From Streptomyces sp. NRRL S-646 (GTDB lineage Bacteria > Actinomycetota > Actinomycetes > Streptomycetales > Streptomycetaceae), in contig NZ_JODC01000002.1 in NCBI RefSeq assembly GCF_000720765.1, forward strand, positions 124,001-188,000: 64,000 nt of DNA, written 5' to 3'. Below are positions 30,392 through 39,621 of this stretch, piece after piece. Positions within the stretch are counted from its first letter, which is position 1. The number at the start of each line of letters is the position of its first letter. Under the pieces are notes generated by a model. It did not search any database and was not told the origin of the DNA. It saw only the letters and a program-made list of their open reading frames with translations. Position numbers and translations under genes: made by a program.

Positions 30392-31555
30392 ATGTCCGTG
30401 CGCCGTACGGTATTCAACGAAGATCACGAGGCGTTCCGGGAGACCCTCCGCGCCTTCATCGCGGCCGAGGTCGTTCCGGTCCACGACGAATGGCTCGCCG
30501 CCGGCCAGGCGCCGCGCGAGTTCTACTACAAGCTCGCCGAGCTGGGCCTGTTCGGGATCAGCGTGCCGGAGGAGTACGGCGGCGCGGGCTTGGCCACCCA
30601 CAAGTTCGAGGCCATCCAGTACGAGGAAACGGCCCGCGCAGGTATCACCTTCGGCGGGTCCGGCGTCCACGTCAACCTCTGCCTGCCGTACATCAAGATG
30701 CTCGCCACCGACGAGCAGAAGAAGCGCTACCTGCCCAAGTTCGTCTCCGGTGAGGAGATGTGGGCCATCGCGATGACCGAGCCGGGCACCGGCTCCGACC
30801 TCGCGGGCATGAAGACCACCGCCAAGCTCTCCGAGGACGGCACGCACTACGTCCTCAACGGCGCCAAGACCTTCATCACCGGTGGCGTGCACGCCGACCG
30901 TGTGATCGTCTGCGCCCGCACCGCCGCCCCGACGGCCGAGGACCGCCGCCACGGCATCTCCCTCCTCGTGGTGAACACCAAGTCCGAGGGCTACTCGGTC
31001 GGTCGCAAGCTCGACAAGCTTGGGATGAAGACCTCTGACACCGCCGAGCTGGCCTTCGTCGACGTCAAGGTGCCCGTCGAGAACCTCCTCGGCGAGGAGA
31101 ACAAGGGCTTCTACTACCTCGGCCACAACCTCGCCTCCGAACGCTGGGGCATCGCCTACGGCGCGTACGCGCAGGCCAAGGCCGCGGTCCGGTTCACCCA
31201 GCAGTACGTGCAGGATCGGGTCGTCTTCGGCAAGCCGGTCGCCACGTTCCAGAACACCAAGTTCGAGCTGGCCGCCTGCAAGGCCGAGGTGGACGCGGCC
31301 GAGGCCGTGGTCGACCGCGCCACGGAGGCTCTCGAGGCCGGCGAGCTGACCCCCGCCGAGGCTGCCAGTACAAAGCTCTTCTGCACCGAGGTCGCCCACC
31401 GCGTGATCGACCGCTGCCTTCAACTGCACGGCGGCTACGGCTACATGAACGAGTACCCGATCGCCCGCCTGTACGCGGACAACCGCGTCAACCGGATTGT
31501 CGGCGGCACCGACGAGATCATGAAGACGATCATCGCCAAGGACATGGGTCTGTAG
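30392..31555 (+). CDS. Acyl-CoA dehydrogenase (LCAD/IVD-like)
   Basis: 387 residues, ATG after AAGGAG. FAD/substrate motifs: WAIAMTEPGTGSDLAGM near 125, NGAKTFITGGVHAD, and QLHGGYGYMNEYPIARLYAD near 346. The usual C-terminal catalytic Glu is Gly (IVGGTDEIM). In long-chain and isovaleryl dehydrogenases the base instead lies in helix G, and ASERWGIAYG near 250 provides a Glu there. Hence an active enzyme for branched or long acyl-CoA is likely. It stands alone with its own promoter and terminator. Confidence 0.87.
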   Translation: MSVRRTVFNEDHEAFRETLRAFIAAEVVPVHDEWLAAGQAPREFYYKLAELGLFGISVPEEYGGAGLATHKFEAIQYEETARAGITFGGSGVHVNLCLPYIKMLATDEQKKRYLPKFVSGEEMWAIAMTEPGTGSDLAGMKTTAKLSEDGTHYVLNGAKTFITGGVHADRVIVCARTAAPTAEDRRHGISLLVVNTKSEGYSVGRKLDKLGMKTSDTAELAFVDVKVPVENLLGEENKGFYYLGHNLASERWGIAYGAYAQAKAAVRFTQQYVQDRVVFGKPVATFQNTKFELAACKAEVDAAEAVVDRATEALEAGELTPAEAASTKLFCTEVAHRVIDRCLQLHGGYGYMNEYPIARLYADNRVNRIVGGTDEIMKTIIAKDMGL

Positions 31556-31573
31556 GCATCAGGCACTCCAGTC

Positions 31574-31611
31574 CCTGCTCGATCGGCTCGACGTCGAGTA
31601 GATCGAGCAGG
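31574..31611 (+). terminator. Hairpin terminator after acyl-CoA dehydrogenase
   Basis: CCTGCTCGATC pairs with GATCGAGCAGG (11 bases) and the loop itself contains the self-complementary CTCGACGTCGAG. It separates the dehydrogenase from the phenol operon. Confidence 0.65.
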
Positions 31612-31636
31612 ACGTCTTCTGAACATGACGCCCCGG

Positions 31637-31661
31637 ATATCAATCCATTAGTAATCGATAT
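31637..31661. promoter_or_regulatory. ATATCAAT-N9-ATCGATAT dyad in the phenol operon leader
   Basis: Eight-base arms with one mismatch inside a strikingly AT-rich patch, 108 bases before the first gene of the operon. Streptomyces has no sigma-54/DmpR system, so a different regulator is expected here, and this is the best visible site. Confidence 0.45.
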
Positions 31662-31768
31662 TTCACACGTCATTGCGGCGCTGTAACACTCAGAGCAACC
31701 GCAGGCCGCGGCAGTGGCGCACCGCCCGAGCGGCCCTGCGGACGTCGGCTCGGAGCAAGGAGCGCCCG

Positions 31769-32167
31769 ATGACGCCGTTCATGATTTCCGTGATGTCCCT
31801 GCTCGACGGGGCGCCACCGCCCGTGCCGGAGACCGAGCCGAGCCAGGCCGGCCCGGTGGCGGTCGTCACCGACACGCAGGTCGTCGTCCGGTCCCTGGCC
31901 GAGCAGCTGGTCTGTGAGGCGAACTCGGTCCTCCGGGAGCACGGCACCGCCTTCACCCTGGCGGACGAGACCGGTCCCGGGAGCCTGTCCTTCACCATCG
32001 GCTGCGGCGAAGCCGAAGCCCGGGTGGAGACCGCCGTGTCCGGCCGTACCGCCGTCGCCCGGCTCACCGCCCCCTGTCTCCCGGACGACGGACCGCGCCG
32101 GCTCACCGGCGAGGACGAGCTTCAGACACTCCTGCTCGGCCTGATCGCCGCCTCCGTACGCCGCTGA
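31769..32167 (+). CDS. Unknown protein leading the phenol hydroxylase operon
   Basis: 132 residues from the ATG at 31769, preceded by AAGGAG; the longer frame upstream is unlikely. It begins MTPFMISVMSLLDGAPPPVP and has a central beta-rich part (LSFTIGCGEAEARVETAVSG). It is in the place of DmpK, the assembly subunit of proteobacterial phenol hydroxylases, but I see no resemblance to DmpK. Possibly a lineage-specific assembly factor or regulator. No signal peptide. Confidence 0.6.
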   Translation: MTPFMISVMSLLDGAPPPVPETEPSQAGPVAVVTDTQVVVRSLAEQLVCEANSVLREHGTAFTLADETGPGSLSFTIGCGEAEARVETAVSGRTAVARLTAPCLPDDGPRRLTGEDELQTLLLGLIAASVRR

Positions 32168-32218
32168 AACAGCGCGGCAACCGTCCCTGATGCCGATGAA
32201 GCCCGTCAGGAGAAGCTC

Positions 32219-33235
32219 GTGCAATACGAACTGCGCTACCGGGTCCTCGAACCGAGGCGCCAGACCTACCAGAACGTGATCGACCGCCTCGGCGACCAGC
32301 CGGCGAGCCGCTATCTCGAAGCGACACTCGACGTCGAGCCGAGGGAGAACTTCCACTACCGGCCCACCTGGGCGCAGGACCGCGAGCTGTACGACGAGCG
32401 GTTCTCCGCCCTGCGGCTGACGGATCCGTACAGCTACACCGATCCGCGCCAGTACTACTACACGCCGTACGTGACTCAACGGGCCGCGCTGCACGACGAG
32501 TTCGGCAAGACGCTGGGCTACCTGGAGGCGCGCGACCTGCTCGCGAAGCTGCCCGAGGCGTGGCACACAGTGCTGACCTCGGTGGTCGTCCCGCTCAGGC
32601 ACTACGAGTCCGGGGCCCAGCTGGTGAGCGTCTCCGGCGCCCGCTTCGCCTACGGCACCTCCCTGGAGCAGTGCTGCACCTTCGCCGCGTTCGACCGGAT
32701 CGGCAACGCGCAGATGCTCTCCCGGGCCGGGATCGCCGCCGGCGGCGGCACCGCCGAGGCGCTCAAGGAGGCCAAGCGGCAATGGCTTGACGGCGAGCAC
32801 CTCCAGCCACTGCGCCGCCTGACCGAGGAGATCATGGTCGTCGAGGACTGGGCGGAGGGCCTGCTGGCCGTCGACCTCGTCGACTCACTCGTCTACCCGC
32901 TGCTGTACCAGCACCTCGACGAGGCCGCGCTGCTCGGCGGGGCCGGCGCGTACAGCCTGGTCGCACAGCACCTGGCCACGTGGTACGCCGACCAGCGCAA
33001 GTGGCTGGACGCGCTGCTCACCTGCTGGGCGAACGACCCGGAACGCGGCGAGGACAACCGCGCCGCCCTGACCCGGATCGCCGCCACTTGGGCCGACCGG
33101 GCGCGCGAGGCGGTCGCGGCCCTCACCGAGGCGATCGACCAGGCGCTCCCGCAGGCGGCGAGCACCACTGTGCTCGGCGACCTCGCCGGCGCCCACGCCA
33201 CCGCATGGACCAAGACCACCGGAGGCGCCGCATGA
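32219..33235 (+). CDS. Phenol hydroxylase beta subunit (P1, DmpL-like)
   Basis: 338 residues, GTG start after AGGAG. Structural beta subunit of a soluble diiron monooxygenase: conserved-looking DPYSYTDPRQYYYTPYVTQR in the first third, HYESGAQLVSVSGARFAYGT, then CCTFAAFDRIGNAQMLSR. It carries no metal but docks the alpha subunit. It overlaps the next gene by 4 bases, in the family order L-M-N-O-P. Confidence 0.88.
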   Translation: MQYELRYRVLEPRRQTYQNVIDRLGDQPASRYLEATLDVEPRENFHYRPTWAQDRELYDERFSALRLTDPYSYTDPRQYYYTPYVTQRAALHDEFGKTLGYLEARDLLAKLPEAWHTVLTSVVVPLRHYESGAQLVSVSGARFAYGTSLEQCCTFAAFDRIGNAQMLSRAGIAAGGGTAEALKEAKRQWLDGEHLQPLRRLTEEIMVVEDWAEGLLAVDLVDSLVYPLLYQHLDEAALLGGAGAYSLVAQHLATWYADQRKWLDALLTCWANDPERGEDNRAALTRIAATWADRAREAVAALTEAIDQALPQAASTTVLGDLAGAHATAWTKTTGGAA

Positions 33236-33519
33236 GCACCGGAACACTGCGCCAGGTCGCCATCGACCTCCAGGAGTCCGAGGAGAACCGGGCCCTGATC
33301 GAGGCGATCAAGGACGACAACCCCGAACTGACCCTCCGTCACCTTCCCGGCCTCGTCAAGCTGCAGGCGGCGGGCCGGATCGTCATCAACCGCGAAAGCG
33401 TCGAGAACCGCCTCGGGCGGGAGTGGGAGACCGGCGAGTTCCAGCTGGCCATCGTCTCCTACACCGGCAACTTCTCCGAGTGGGACGACGACCGGATCAT
33501 CGTGAGTTGGGAGCACTGA
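33232..33519 (+). CDS. Phenol hydroxylase effector protein (P2, DmpM/MmoB-like)
   Basis: 95 residues. Cofactorless coupling protein that tunes the diiron hydroxylase; recognised by size, by place between beta and alpha subunits, and by motifs such as PGLVKLQAAGRIVINRESVE and VSYTGNFSEWDDD. ATG at 33232 overlaps the stop of the beta subunit gene. Confidence 0.88.
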   Translation: MSTGTLRQVAIDLQESEENRALIEAIKDDNPELTLRHLPGLVKLQAAGRIVINRESVENRLGREWETGEFQLAIVSYTGNFSEWDDDRIIVSWEH

Positions 33520-33520
33520 C

Positions 33521-35065
33521 ATGAGCGTGCCGACGAAGAAGGCCGCCTCGAAGCCGGCCCGCAAGCTGCCGCTCAAGGAGCGCTATGCGCTGCTGACCCG
33601 CGATCTGGACTGGGAGCCGGGCTACGTCGACCGTGAGCAGCTCTTTCCGCACACCCGCTACGAGGGCATCAAGATCCACGACTGGGACGGCTGGCAGGAT
33701 CCCTTCCGGCTGACGGTGGACGCCTACTACAAGTACCAGGCCGAGAAGGACAAGCGGCTGTACGCCGTGCTGGACGGTTTCGCTCAGAGTCAGGGGCACC
33801 TGTCGCTGTCGGACGCCAGCTACCTGAACGCCATCAAGCTGTTCATCCAGGGCGTCACTCCCCTGGAATACGCCGCGCACCGCCACTTCGCCTACCTGGC
33901 CCGCCACCTCGAGGGCCCCGCCCCCCGGTTCGCGGCGCTGTGCCAGAGCGTGGACGAATTGCGCCACTGCCAGACGCAGATCCACACCATCAGCAACTAC
34001 AACAAGTACTACGGCGGCTTCCACAGCTGGTCGAAGATGCACGACCGGGTCTGGTACCTGTCGGTGCCCAAGTCCCTCTTCGACGACGCCATGACCGCCG
34101 GGCCGTTCGAGTTCCTCATCTCCATCTCGTTCAGCTTCGAGTACCTGCTGACGAACCTCCTGTTCGTGCCGTTCATGAGCGGCGCCAGCTTCAACGGCGA
34201 CATGCCCACCATGTCGTTCGGCTTCTCCGCCCAGTCCGACGAGAGCCGGCACATGACGCTGGGCCTGGAGGCCATCAAGTTCCTGCTGGAGCAGGACGAG
34301 GGCAACGTGCCGATCATCCAGGACTGGATCGACAAGTGGTTCTGGCGGGCGTACCGGATGTCCGCGCTGGTCGCGGGGATGATGGACTACATGCTGCCCA
34401 AGCCGGTGATGAGCTGGCGCGAGGCATTCGAGCTGTACTTCGAGGAGCAGATGCTCGGGGGGCTCTTCCCCGACCTCGAGTACTACGGCATTCAGCCGCC
34501 CCGCCACGTGAACGACGCGATCGCCGAGAAGGACCACCTCTCGCACCAGGTCTACAAGATCCTGCACAACTTCTCGTTCGCCGCCGCCTTCACCACCAAG
34601 ACGCCCGACGACGCCCACATGGCGTGGCTGGCGGAGCAGTACCCGGACTCCTTCGACCAGGTCTACCGGCCGGTCTGGGAGAAGCACCGGAAGATCGAGG
34701 CCGACGGCGGCCGGGTGTTCTTCCAAGGACTGCCGCAGCTGTGCCAGGTCTGCCAAGTTCCGATGGCCTTCACCGAGCCCGGAAACCCGGCCCGGATCTC
34801 CTTCCGGCGCAGCACCTTCCGCGACGAGACCTTCCACACCTGCAGCGACGGCTGCCAGTGGATCTTCGAACGGGAGCCGGAGAAGTACGTCCAGGCCTGG
34901 CTCCCCGTCCACCAGATCTACCAGGGCAACTGCGGCGGCCCCACCGTCCCCGACGTCCTTGCCTGGTACGGCATCCAGGAGGGCGACAACGGCGAGTACA
35001 CGGGTTCCCCCGACCAGCTCGCCTGGGCCGCATGGCACAGCGACGGCGACGGCAAGGCGGTGTGA
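33521..35065 (+). CDS. Phenol hydroxylase alpha (catalytic diiron) subunit (P3, DmpN-like)
   Basis: 514 residues. Diiron ligands lie in two sets: Glu in TPLEYAAHRHF near 110 and ELRHCQTQ near 146; Glu in SFSFEYLLTN near 206 and the second E-x-x-H, DESRHMTLG near 240. The C-terminus has the YHS-like Cys region CQVCQVPMAF...FHTCSDGCQWIFE. The enzyme converts phenol and simple alkylphenols to catechols with O2 and electrons from the reductase encoded downstream. It lies one base from the previous stop. Confidence 0.92.
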   Translation: MSVPTKKAASKPARKLPLKERYALLTRDLDWEPGYVDREQLFPHTRYEGIKIHDWDGWQDPFRLTVDAYYKYQAEKDKRLYAVLDGFAQSQGHLSLSDASYLNAIKLFIQGVTPLEYAAHRHFAYLARHLEGPAPRFAALCQSVDELRHCQTQIHTISNYNKYYGGFHSWSKMHDRVWYLSVPKSLFDDAMTAGPFEFLISISFSFEYLLTNLLFVPFMSGASFNGDMPTMSFGFSAQSDESRHMTLGLEAIKFLLEQDEGNVPIIQDWIDKWFWRAYRMSALVAGMMDYMLPKPVMSWREAFELYFEEQMLGGLFPDLEYYGIQPPRHVNDAIAEKDHLSHQVYKILHNFSFAAAFTTKTPDDAHMAWLAEQYPDSFDQVYRPVWEKHRKIEADGGRVFFQGLPQLCQVCQVPMAFTEPGNPARISFRRSTFRDETFHTCSDGCQWIFEREPEKYVQAWLPVHQIYQGNCGGPTVPDVLAWYGIQEGDNGEYTGSPDQLAWAAWHSDGDGKAV

Positions 35066-35066
35066 G

Positions 35067-35387
35067 ATGACGGTCAAGGCGCTGTACGACTACGAGTTCC
35101 CGTCGGCCGACCGCGCCGAGGTGTTCGGCGACGACCAGCTGGTCTACGTGCACTGGCGGGGCAACCCGCTGTTCTGCTCGGCCGCCTGCTTCCGCGTACC
35201 GAAGAACATGCCGTTCGCGGAATTCGTCACCTCGATGGTGCATGGCTGGGCCGCGTCCGACCCCGACTTCGACCCCGCGTCAGTCACCGACTGGCGGCTG
35301 TTCGACGAACAGCTCTACGGCGGACACGACAAGTCGCTGGCCGACCTCGGCATCGGACACAAGGCTCTGCTCAGCTTCGCGGCCTGA
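35067..35387 (+). CDS. Phenol hydroxylase small subunit (P4, DmpO-like)
   Basis: 106 residues from the ATG at 35067, one base after the alpha stop. Gamma subunit; opens MTVKALYDYEFPSADRAEVF and ends LADLGIGHKALLSF, as in P4 proteins of other phenol hydroxylases. It has a structural role in the (alpha-beta-gamma)2 complex. Confidence 0.85.
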   Translation: MTVKALYDYEFPSADRAEVFGDDQLVYVHWRGNPLFCSAACFRVPKNMPFAEFVTSMVHGWAASDPDFDPASVTDWRLFDEQLYGGHDKSLADLGIGHKALLSFAA

Positions 35388-35468
35388 GCGGCCACCGCAA
35401 TCCACCCGCGGGTGCAGGCGCTGCCCGAGAAGCCCCGCACCCGCGGGTCCGGCAAGGGAGAACCCGCA

Positions 35469-36521
35469 GTGACCACTCACACCGTCCGCATCGAGCCGCT
35501 CGGCGCGGAGATCGAGTGCCGTGAGGACCAGACGGTACTGGACGCCGCCCTGCGCGAGGGCATCTGGCTGCCGCACGCGTGCACCCACGGCACCTGCGGC
35601 ACCTGCAAGGCACAGATCATCGAGGGCGACGCCGACCTCGGTGACGCCTCCCCGTACGCGCTGTTGGAGAGCGAACGGGAGGATGGCTGCGCACTGCTGT
35701 GCGTGGCCTGCCCCCGAAGCGACCTCGTCATCGAGGGCGAGGTGGACGTCGAGGAGGGCGTGGACATCCACCCGGTGCGGGACCGGGCGGGCCAGGTGAC
35801 CGTCATCGAGGACATCGCCCCGGACGTACGGCGGGTCGTCATCACGCTGGACGAGCCGCTCGCGTTCAACCCGGGACAGTACGTCCTGCTGGATGTGCCT
35901 GGCAGCGAGCAGCGGCCGTACTCCATCGCCAGCAGCCCCGCCGACGGCGGCCGTATCGAACTGCACATCAAGCGTTCCGAGGGCGGGGTGTGCACCGACG
36001 GCTGGATCTTCAAGACGCTGAGTGCGGGGGAGCGGGTCACACTCTCCGGTCCGTACGGCCAGTTCTCCTTCCGGCCGCTGCGCGAGGAACCCGTTCTGCT
36101 GCTGGCCGGCGGCACCGGTCTCGCCCCGATGGTGTCGATGCTCCGGCACCTGGTCGAGACCGGCATCGAGCGCGAGGTCGTGCTCTACCACGGCGTCGCC
36201 GCCCAGGACGACCTCTACGACGCGGAGTGGTTCGAGACGCTTCAGGCGGAGCACGACTGGTTCACCTACCGTCCCGCACTCTCCCGAGACAGCTGGCGGG
36301 GCCGCAGCGGGCGTGTCCCCGCCCTGCTGGCCGAGGACTATCCCCGCGCCTCCGGCCACGTGGCCTACGTATGCGGCAGCCCCGCCATGGTCGCCGACAC
36401 GCTGAAGGCCCTGATGAAAGCGCGCCTCTTCCCACGTGACATCTACCGGGAGGACTTCTTCGACGCAGCCGACCGCGCTGCCGGCACTCACGTCGTGCGC
36501 AGTCCGCTCATCCGCCGATAA
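35469..36521 (+). CDS. Phenol hydroxylase reductase (P5, DmpP-like)
   Basis: 350 residues from the GTG at 35469, which has GGGAG before it and gives the family N-terminus. A plant-type 2Fe-2S domain (CTHGTCGTCKAQII with a final CVACP) is followed by FAD (RPYSIASSPAD) and NAD (LLLAGGTGLAPMVSML) domains. It passes NADH electrons to the diiron hydroxylase. Confidence 0.9.
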   Translation: MTTHTVRIEPLGAEIECREDQTVLDAALREGIWLPHACTHGTCGTCKAQIIEGDADLGDASPYALLESEREDGCALLCVACPRSDLVIEGEVDVEEGVDIHPVRDRAGQVTVIEDIAPDVRRVVITLDEPLAFNPGQYVLLDVPGSEQRPYSIASSPADGGRIELHIKRSEGGVCTDGWIFKTLSAGERVTLSGPYGQFSFRPLREEPVLLLAGGTGLAPMVSMLRHLVETGIEREVVLYHGVAAQDDLYDAEWFETLQAEHDWFTYRPALSRDSWRGRSGRVPALLAEDYPRASGHVAYVCGSPAMVADTLKALMKARLFPRDIYREDFFDAADRAAGTHVVRSPLIRR

Positions 36522-36530
36522 GGACCAGAC

Positions 36531-37634
36531 GTGAAGATCACCAGGATCGAGACGATCCCGTTCGCCATCCCCTACCGCAAGGCGCTGCGCTTCGCGAGCG
36601 GAGAGGTGGGCACGGCCGAGCACGTACTCGTCCGCGTCCACACCGAGGACGGGATCACCGGCACGGCGGAGGCGCCACCCCGCCCCTTCACCTACGGCGA
36701 GACCCAGGCGTCGATCATCGCCGTCATCGACACCGTCTTCGCTCCGCACATCCTGGGCGAGTCCGCGCTGCGCCGCGAGGCGATCTGGACCCGGCTGGCC
36801 AGGACGGTCGGCAACCCCACCGCCAAGGCCGCCCTCGACATGGCCCTGTGGGACGTCATAGGCCAGTCGCTGGGCGTGTCGGTGACCGAGCTCCTCGGCG
36901 GGTTCACCGACCGGATGCGGGTCGCCCACATGGTTGGCTTCGCCCCGGCGGCCGAGGTGGTGGCCGAGGCCGAGAAACTGCGCGCCGAGTACGGCATCAC
37001 CGCCTTCAAGGTGAAGGTCGGGCGCCGCCCCTACCGGGACGACGTCGAGGCCACCCGCGCCCTGCGGGAAGCCCTCGGTGAGGACGTGGAGCTCTACATC
37101 GACGGCAACCGGGGCTGGACCGCGGCCGAATCGGCCCGCGCCCTGCGCGAGCTGGAGGACGTGGGCCTCACCTTCGCCGAGGAGCTGTGCCCGGCCGACG
37201 ACGTCCTCGGCCGGCGCTGGCTCGCCGAGCACAGCAGCATCCCGCTGTACGCCGACGAGAGCGCCACCCGGCCCGCCGAGGTCACCCGCGAACTCCTCGC
37301 CGGGGCGGCGCACGGGGTGAGCGTGAAGACGGCACGCACGGGCTTCACCCAGTCCCAGCGCATCGTCCACCAGTGCGAGGGCCTGGGCGTCGATGTGGTG
37401 ATGGGCAACCAGATCGACGGCCAGATCGGCTCCCTGTGCAGCGCCGCGTTCGGAGCCGCCTTCCCGACCACCGCGCGGCGCCCCGCGGAACTGTCCAACT
37501 TCCTCGACATGACCGACGACCTGCTCGCCGAGCCGCTGCGGATCGAGAACGGCACGGTCCGCGTACGCGCGGCCGCCGGCCTCGGCATCGAGATCGACGA
37601 CAACAAGCTGAAGCACTACCGCCAGGACATTTGA
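36531..37634 (+). CDS. catB: Muconate cycloisomerase
   Basis: 367 residues, GTG start, 9 bases after the reductase. Enolase-superfamily pattern of the MLE group: K-x-K in AFKVKVGRR near 164, metal ligands Asp in YIDGNRGW near 192, Glu in FAEELCP and Asp/Glu in YADESA, and a second base Lys in GVSVKTAR near 266. Converts cis,cis-muconate to muconolactone. Dipeptide epimerases share the fold, but position between phenol hydroxylase and catA makes catB clear. Confidence 0.88.
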   Translation: MKITRIETIPFAIPYRKALRFASGEVGTAEHVLVRVHTEDGITGTAEAPPRPFTYGETQASIIAVIDTVFAPHILGESALRREAIWTRLARTVGNPTAKAALDMALWDVIGQSLGVSVTELLGGFTDRMRVAHMVGFAPAAEVVAEAEKLRAEYGITAFKVKVGRRPYRDDVEATRALREALGEDVELYIDGNRGWTAAESARALRELEDVGLTFAEELCPADDVLGRRWLAEHSSIPLYADESATRPAEVTRELLAGAAHGVSVKTARTGFTQSQRIVHQCEGLGVDVVMGNQIDGQIGSLCSAAFGAAFPTTARRPAELSNFLDMTDDLLAEPLRIENGTVRVRAAAGLGIEIDDNKLKHYRQDI

Positions 37635-37681
37635 ACCGCCCATACATCTGACTCGACGACCAGCTCGAAGGAGAGCCGGAC

Positions 37682-38551
37682 ATGACTGATGTCACCACAC
37701 AGCAGAGCACGGAACAGAAGGCCACCGCCGCTGCCTCCGGGGCCTCGGCGACCGAGCGTTTCCAGGCCAAAGAGCGCAGCGAGGCCGCCAGCAGCAAGGA
37801 GCGGGTCAGCACGCTCGCCTCGGAGGTCCTGGCCGCGGTGCACGACGTGATCCGCCGTCACAAGGTCACCTACGCCGAGTACGACGCCCTCAAGGCCTGG
37901 CTGATCCAGGTCGGCATCGACGGCGAGTGGCCGCTCTTCCTCGACGTGTGGGTGGAGCATGTGGTCGAGGAGGTCAACAACGAGGCCCGCCCTGGCAGCA
38001 AGGGCACCATCGAAGGGCCGTACTACGTGCTGGGCGCCCCGGCCCTGTCCGCGGACGCCACCCTGCCCATGCGTGAGGGCGAGAGCGGTACCCCCCTCGT
38101 CTTCCAGGGGCAGGTGCGCAGCGCCGACGGCACCCCGCTGCCCGGCGCCCTGGTCGACATCTGGCAGGCCGACGCCGATGGCCTGTACGCGCAGTTCGCG
38201 CCGGGCCTACCGGAATGGAACCTGCGCGGACGGCTCACCGCCGACGAGAAGGGCTCGTTCAGTATCCGCACCGTCCAGCCGGCCCCCTACCAGATCCCGA
38301 CGGACGGCTCCTGCGGCAGGCTGATCGCCGCCGCCGGCTGGCACGCGTGGCGCCCCGCCCACCTCCACCTGAAGGTCAGCGCACCCGGCCACCAGACGCT
38401 CACCACCCAGCTGTACTTCCGCGGCGGCGAGCACGTCACCGATGACATCGCCTCCGCCGTCAAGCCCGAGCTGGTCCTCGACCCCGCCCCGGCGGCGGAC
38501 GGCAACGGGCACGAGGTCCACTACGACCTCGAGCTCGCGCCGGAACAGTGA
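37682..38551 (+). CDS. catA: Catechol 1,2-dioxygenase
   Basis: 289 residues. Intradiol, non-haem Fe(III) enzyme: Tyr ligands in GPYYVLGAP near 118 and in VQPAPYQIPTDG near 200, His ligands in HAWRPAHLHLKVS near 224. The helical N-terminal dimerisation domain is present. It opens catechol to cis,cis-muconate. The order catB-catA-catC is that of other actinobacteria. Confidence 0.93.
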   Translation: MTDVTTQQSTEQKATAAASGASATERFQAKERSEAASSKERVSTLASEVLAAVHDVIRRHKVTYAEYDALKAWLIQVGIDGEWPLFLDVWVEHVVEEVNNEARPGSKGTIEGPYYVLGAPALSADATLPMREGESGTPLVFQGQVRSADGTPLPGALVDIWQADADGLYAQFAPGLPEWNLRGRLTADEKGSFSIRTVQPAPYQIPTDGSCGRLIAAAGWHAWRPAHLHLKVSAPGHQTLTTQLYFRGGEHVTDDIASAVKPELVLDPAPAADGNGHEVHYDLELAPEQ

Positions 38552-38569
38552 GGGACCGGAGGAAACGCG

Positions 38570-38866
38570 ATGCTGTTCGCGGTGCGCATGGGCGTGGGTA
38601 TTCCGCGGGACCTCGACCCCGAGGTCCGCGCGGACCTGGTGGCCCGGGAGAAGGCCTACTGCCAGGAACTGCAGAAGACCGGTGAGTGGGTGCACATCTG
38701 GCGGTGCGTCGGCCAGTACGCCAACATCAGCGTCTTCGACGTCGCCGACAACGAGGCGCTGCACCGGATCCTGTGGAACCTGCCGCTCTTCCCCTACATG
38801 AGCGTCGAGGTCACGCCCCTGGCCCAGCACCCGTCCGACCTCGCGGCCGGCGAGGAAGCGGCCTGA
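38570..38866 (+). CDS. catC: Muconolactone delta-isomerase
   Basis: 98 residues, the usual size. Begins MLFAVRMGVGIPRDLDPEVR; WVHIWRCVGQYANISVFDV and LFPYMSVEVTPLAQHPSD are family marks. Makes 3-oxoadipate enol-lactone from muconolactone. Its stop overlaps the next ATG by one base. Confidence 0.92.
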   Translation: MLFAVRMGVGIPRDLDPEVRADLVAREKAYCQELQKTGEWVHIWRCVGQYANISVFDVADNEALHRILWNLPLFPYMSVEVTPLAQHPSDLAAGEEAA

Positions 38867-39621
38867 TGGACAAGACGGTGGCCACCGCCCACGAGGCGGT
38901 GGCCGACATACCGGAGGGTGCCTCGCTGGCGGTGGGCGGGTTCGGGCTCAGCGGTGTGCCGAACGTGCTCATCCAGGCGTTGTACGAGCGCGGGGTCGGC
39001 GGGCTGAGCGTGGTGTCGAACAACTGCGGCGCCCTGGAATCCGGACTCGCGGTCCTGCTGGCCGCGGGCCGGATCGCCCGGGTGACCGGCTCCTACATCG
39101 GCGCCAACAAGGAGTTCGCCCGCCAGTACCTGGCCGGGGAGCTGGAGGTGGAACTGATTCCCCAGGGCACGCTGGCCGAGCGGCTGCGTGCCGGGGGCGC
39201 CGGGATCCCCGCCTTCTACACCCCGGCCGGGGTGGGCACGCAGGTCGCCGAGGGTGGGCTGCCCTGGCGCTACGACGGTTCCGGCGGCGTCGCGCTGGCC
39301 TCGCCGCCGAAGGAGGTGCGGGAGTTCGACGGCGTGGAGTACGTCCTGGAGCGCGGCATCCGCACCGACTACGCCCTGGTGCGCGCGGCCCGCGGAGACC
39401 GGCACGGAAACCTGGTGTTCAACAAGTCCTCCCGCAACTTCAACCCGCTGGCGGCGATGGCCGGGCGCATCACCATCGCCGAGGTGGAGGAACTGGTCGA
39501 ACCCGGCGCGATCGACCCCGATGCAGGGCATCTGCCGGGCATCTTCGTGCAGCGCATGGTCGCGCTCACCCCTCAGCAGGCGGCGGACAAGAAGATCGAG
39601 CAGCGGACGGTGAGCCTCTAG
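38866..39621 (+). CDS. pcaI: 3-oxoadipate CoA-transferase subunit A
   Basis: 251 residues. CoA-transferase family I alpha subunit: GGFGLSGVPNVLIQAL near 24, NNCGALESGLAVLL and GSYIGANKEFARQYL. With PcaJ it moves CoA from succinyl-CoA to 3-oxoadipate. The stop directly abuts the pcaJ ATG. Confidence 0.9.
   Translation: MDKTVATAHEAVADIPEGASLAVGGFGLSGVPNVLIQALYERGVGGLSVVSNNCGALESGLAVLLAAGRIARVTGSYIGANKEFARQYLAGELEVELIPQGTLAERLRAGGAGIPAFYTPAGVGTQVAEGGLPWRYDGSGGVALASPPKEVREFDGVEYVLERGIRTDYALVRAARGDRHGNLVFNKSSRNFNPLAAMAGRITIAEVEELVEPGAIDPDAGHLPGIFVQRMVALTPQQAADKKIEQRTVSL

Noticed and set aside
35280..37643. A 787-codon leftward frame opposite the reductase and catB genes
   Set aside because: Same antisense effect; reductase and catB motifs on the plus strand are unambiguous.
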